A stretch of 8,645 bases of DNA from G020354785 sp965602045 (GTDB lineage Bacteria > Bacteroidota > Bacteroidia > Bacteroidales > UBA10428), in the NCBI GenBank assembly GCA_965602045.1, contig CBFCXR010000107.1, positions 1 through 8,645 of the forward strand. The letters are read 5' to 3'. The position numbers were made by a program, and so were the translations under genes. Below are positions 6,450 to 8,645 of this stretch, piece by piece. The notes under the pieces were generated by a model that was not told the DNA's origin, searched no databases, and was given only the letters and a program-made list of their open reading frames with translations. Within the stretch, counting starts at the first letter, position 1, and every line of letters starts with the position of its first letter.

Positions 6450-8585
6450 TTGGAGATAAATTCAGGAGTTTATATTTGTACAGGATGTCAAATTGAGGAA
6501 AGCCTTGACATTACAGCTCTTACTAATGTGGCCAGGAAAGAGTACCAGATAAATATCTGTAAGAAGCATCCGGCATTATGCTCAAAAGCAGGTGTGGAAC
6601 TAATGAGGAAAGATATAAAAAATGAAGGTCTTGAGGGAGTTATTATTGCAGCATGCTCTCCCCGGGTTAATACGCAAACATTTTGTTTTGGCAATAATAT
6701 TATTACCGAAAGGGTCAATCTGCGGGAACAAGTAATTTGGTGCAGTGAACCGGATAATGAAGATACCCGGATACTGGCAGAGGATTATCTTCGAATGGGT
6801 ATTGTGAAAGCTCAAAATACTAAAGGCACAAATCCTTATATCGTAGAAAAACTTAGTTCGGATATTTTAATTGTTGGCGCAGGTATTACAGGATTAACAG
6901 CAGCAATTGAAGGTGCTAAGGCCGGTTATAACATAATATTGGTTGAAAAAGAACAGAATCTGGGTGGCTGGTCAAACAGGTTATATAAGCAATTACCAAC
7001 AAGAATGCCATATACAAATTATGAAGAGCCTGCTATTAATAATAAACTGGATGAGATTAAAAGATTTAATAATATAAAAATATATTTATCCACAAGAATA
7101 ACAGAAATATCAGGACAACCTGGCAACTTTAATGCTGAAGTTACAAATGGTAAGGAAAAAAAACATCTGGTTGTCGCCTCAATTATAGCTGCCCTAGGTT
7201 GGAAACCTTATGATGCCAGTAAATTAAGTGAATTCGGCTATGGAAAATTTAAAAATATAATTACTAATGTTGAATTTGAGGAGATGGCAAAATCCGGAGT
7301 TATAATAAAACCTTCGGATCAAAAAGTGCCGGAAAGTATTCTTTTTATTCAATGTGCAGGCTCCAGAAACAAAGAACATTTGCCATATTGCTCATCCTAT
7401 TGTTGTGGAACCTCTTTAAAACAAGCCAAATACATTAGGAATATTAATAAGAGATCAACCGTTTTTATTATATACAGGGATATTAGAACTCCCGGCCATC
7501 ATGAGTATTTTTATAAAGAAATTCAGAAAGATGAGCAGATATTTCTAACAAAAGGAGAAGTAAAAAACATCATCAAAGAGAATAATAAATTAATTGTGGA
7601 GATAGATAATACATTAGTCGGAGAACAAATTTCAATTCCGGTTGATTTAATAGTACTGGCCACCGGTATGGTTCCGGCGGATAGTGAGGAATTAAATTTA
7701 AAATACAGGCAGGGTAAGGGATTGCCGGAAATAAAATACAATTTTCCTGATTCTCACTTCATTTGCTTTCCTTATGAAACAAGACGAACCGGCATTTATG
7801 CTGCAGGCTCTTGCCGTGCACCGATGGATATTGCAGGATGCATGGAAGACGCAATGGGCGCGGTACTTAAGGCTGTTCAATGTATGAATGTGATCAAAAA
7901 GGGAGAATCAGTGCATCCGCGTTCAGGTGATCAGTCTTATCCCGACTTATATATAGACAGGTGCACTGATTGTAAAAGGTGTACAGAAGAATGCCCATTC
8001 GGCGCATATGATGAAACTGAGAAAGGAGCACCACTCCCGAATATTAATCGCTGTCGACGCTGCGGTATTTGCATGGGATCATGTCCTGAAAGAGTCATTA
8101 ATTTCAATGACTACTCTATTAATAGCATATCAAAAATGATTAAAGCCGTTTACATGCCGGATGAATTTTGCGAGAAACCCAGGATTTTGGTATTTGTGTG
8201 TGAAAACGATGCCTATCCGGCATTTGACATGGCCGGATATAATAGATTAAAGTATAGTACTTATATAAGGATAATACCTGTCAGGTGCATAGGTTCAATT
8301 AATAACGTATGGATATCCGATGCACTTTCAAAAGGTTTTGACGGAATACTTCAGATTGGATGTAAACCTGGTGAAGATTATCAATGTCACTTCATGCAGG
8401 GAAGTGAGCTAATTGAAGCCAGGGCTGAGTATCTTAAGGCAACATTATCGTCTATGATGCTTGAGCCGGATAGAGTCAGAACCGAATTTATTGAAATAAG
8501 TGATTATCATAAAATACCCGGTATTGTAAACAATTATGTTAAGATAATTGAAGACTTAGGTCCTAATCCTTTTAAAGATTTATAA
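6450..8585 (+). CDS. qmoB: QmoB, HdrA-like flavoprotein with two ferredoxin clusters and MvhD-like domain
   Basis: QmoB is the second HdrA-type flavoprotein of the Qmo complex. The 711-residue chain starts with SGVYICTGCQIEESLDI and CKKHPALCS (Cys10, 13, 37, 44), then AACSPRV (67-73), the HdrA N-terminal domain. An FAD fold follows: ILIVGAGITGLTAAIEGAKAG (139-159) and EKEQNLGGW. The HdrA-type motif QCAGSRNKEHLPYCSSYCC gives Cys302, 314, 318 and 319. GIYAAGSCRAPMDI (448-461) closes the flavin domain. Two ferredoxin motifs follow: Cys505/508/511/515 and Cys535/538/541/545. From about 575 an MvhD-like domain carries VFVCENDAYPAFDMAG, VRCIGSINNV and GCKPGEDYQCHFMQG (Cys584, 613, 638, 646). The start must be TTG: an in-frame stop lies at 6435-6437, no ATG precedes the conserved SGVYIC, and AAAGGA abuts the TTG too closely for an ordinary Shine-Dalgarno. 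The expected next gene, qmoC, does not begin in the remaining 60 bases. Confidence 0.95.
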   Translation: MEINSGVYICTGCQIEESLDITALTNVARKEYQINICKKHPALCSKAGVELMRKDIKNEGLEGVIIAACSPRVNTQTFCFGNNIITERVNLREQVIWCSEPDNEDTRILAEDYLRMGIVKAQNTKGTNPYIVEKLSSDILIVGAGITGLTAAIEGAKAGYNIILVEKEQNLGGWSNRLYKQLPTRMPYTNYEEPAINNKLDEIKRFNNIKIYLSTRITEISGQPGNFNAEVTNGKEKKHLVVASIIAALGWKPYDASKLSEFGYGKFKNIITNVEFEEMAKSGVIIKPSDQKVPESILFIQCAGSRNKEHLPYCSSYCCGTSLKQAKYIRNINKRSTVFIIYRDIRTPGHHEYFYKEIQKDEQIFLTKGEVKNIIKENNKLIVEIDNTLVGEQISIPVDLIVLATGMVPADSEELNLKYRQGKGLPEIKYNFPDSHFICFPYETRRTGIYAAGSCRAPMDIAGCMEDAMGAVLKAVQCMNVIKKGESVHPRSGDQSYPDLYIDRCTDCKRCTEECPFGAYDETEKGAPLPNINRCRRCGICMGSCPERVINFNDYSINSISKMIKAVYMPDEFCEKPRILVFVCENDAYPAFDMAGYNRLKYSTYIRIIPVRCIGSINNVWISDALSKGFDGILQIGCKPGEDYQCHFMQGSELIEARAEYLKATLSSMMLEPDRVRTEFIEISDYHKIPGIVNNYVKIIEDLGPNPFKDL

Positions 8586-8631
8586 AAGGGGACAGCCCCC
8601 TTTTGTCCCTCATTTCGCCATTTTTGTCACT
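8584..8631. repeat. GC-rich palindrome and short direct repeat directly after qmoB (terminator or REP-like element)
   Basis: AAAAGGGG (8584-8591) pairs perfectly with CCCCTTTT (8597-8604) around ACAGC, overlapping the qmoB stop codon. The same 5' region can instead pair as GGGACA (8589-8594) with TGTCCC (8604-8609), so two hairpins exclude each other. TTTTGTCCCT (8601-8610) recurs as TTTTGTCACT (8622-8631), 21 bases apart. The first hairpin could terminate transcription, but only four T follow in the stem itself, so it would be weak. GGGGACAG..CCCC palindromes resemble REP sequences associated with RAYT (Y1) transposases; this resemblance is from memory. No qmoC start is visible here. Confidence 0.45.
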
Positions 8632-8645
8632 TTATATCACTTTTT

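Noticed and set aside
8603..8645. Start of qmoC at TTG 8603 or 8624
   Set aside because: The frame stays open to the window edge, but the residues (LSLISPFLSLYITF) do not resemble the HdrC-like start of QmoC and lie inside the repeat element.
1..8645. CRISPR array, tRNA, rRNA, insertion sequence or phage genes
   Set aside because: No spaced repeats, cloverleaf, rRNA segment or transposase/integrase signature was found by reading either strand.

Overview
This AT-rich window most likely comes from a member of the Bacteroidota or a close relative in the Bacteroidota-Chlorobiota group. Three things point there. Two upstream regions carry the Bacteroidota-type promoter (TTG/TTTG, an 18-bp spacer, then TAnnTTTG). 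Start codons mostly lack a well-placed Shine-Dalgarno sequence. The cassette is flanked by a TonB-dependent receptor gene and a small lipoprotein gene of the kinds common in that phylum. The assignment is inferred from the sequence alone.

Layout. Positions 1-1772 (minus strand) hold a TonB-dependent outer-membrane receptor whose C-terminal end lies outside the window. Positions 1773-2166 are a gene-free divergent spacer with small repeats near the receptor and a clear promoter for the next gene. Positions 2167-2370 (plus) encode a 67-residue lipoprotein whose mature part is almost entirely Glu, Ala and Val. Two intrinsic terminators follow (2399-2426 and 2506-2541), the second symmetrical enough to work on both strands. 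A large imperfect dyad (2577-2632) then lies directly upstream of a second promoter (2646-2674), which opens a four-gene plus-strand operon: aprB, aprA, qmoA, qmoB.

AprBA is the cytoplasmic dissimilatory adenosine-5'-phosphosulfate (APS) reductase: AprA is the FAD-containing catalytic subunit and AprB carries two [4Fe-4S] clusters. QmoA and QmoB are HdrA-type flavoprotein/iron-sulfur subunits of the quinone-interacting membrane-bound oxidoreductase complex, which links the menaquinone pool to AprBA. QmoB adds two ferredoxin-type clusters and a C-terminal MvhD-like domain. Together they run APS + 2 e- to sulfite + AMP in sulfate reducers, or the reverse in sulfur oxidisers. The conserved residues of both Apr subunits are present, so the enzyme looks functional. 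The direction cannot be decided here because sat, dsrAB and other markers are not in the window.

The usual membrane subunit gene qmoC does not start in the 60 bases after qmoB. That space holds a GC-rich palindrome and a short direct repeat that could be a terminator or a REP-like element. The main points of interest are the dissimilatory sulfur-energy cassette in an apparently Bacteroidota background, the missing qmoC next to qmoB, the dyads upstream of aprB and aprA, an extra four-cysteine motif in QmoA, and the highly acidic mini-lipoprotein.
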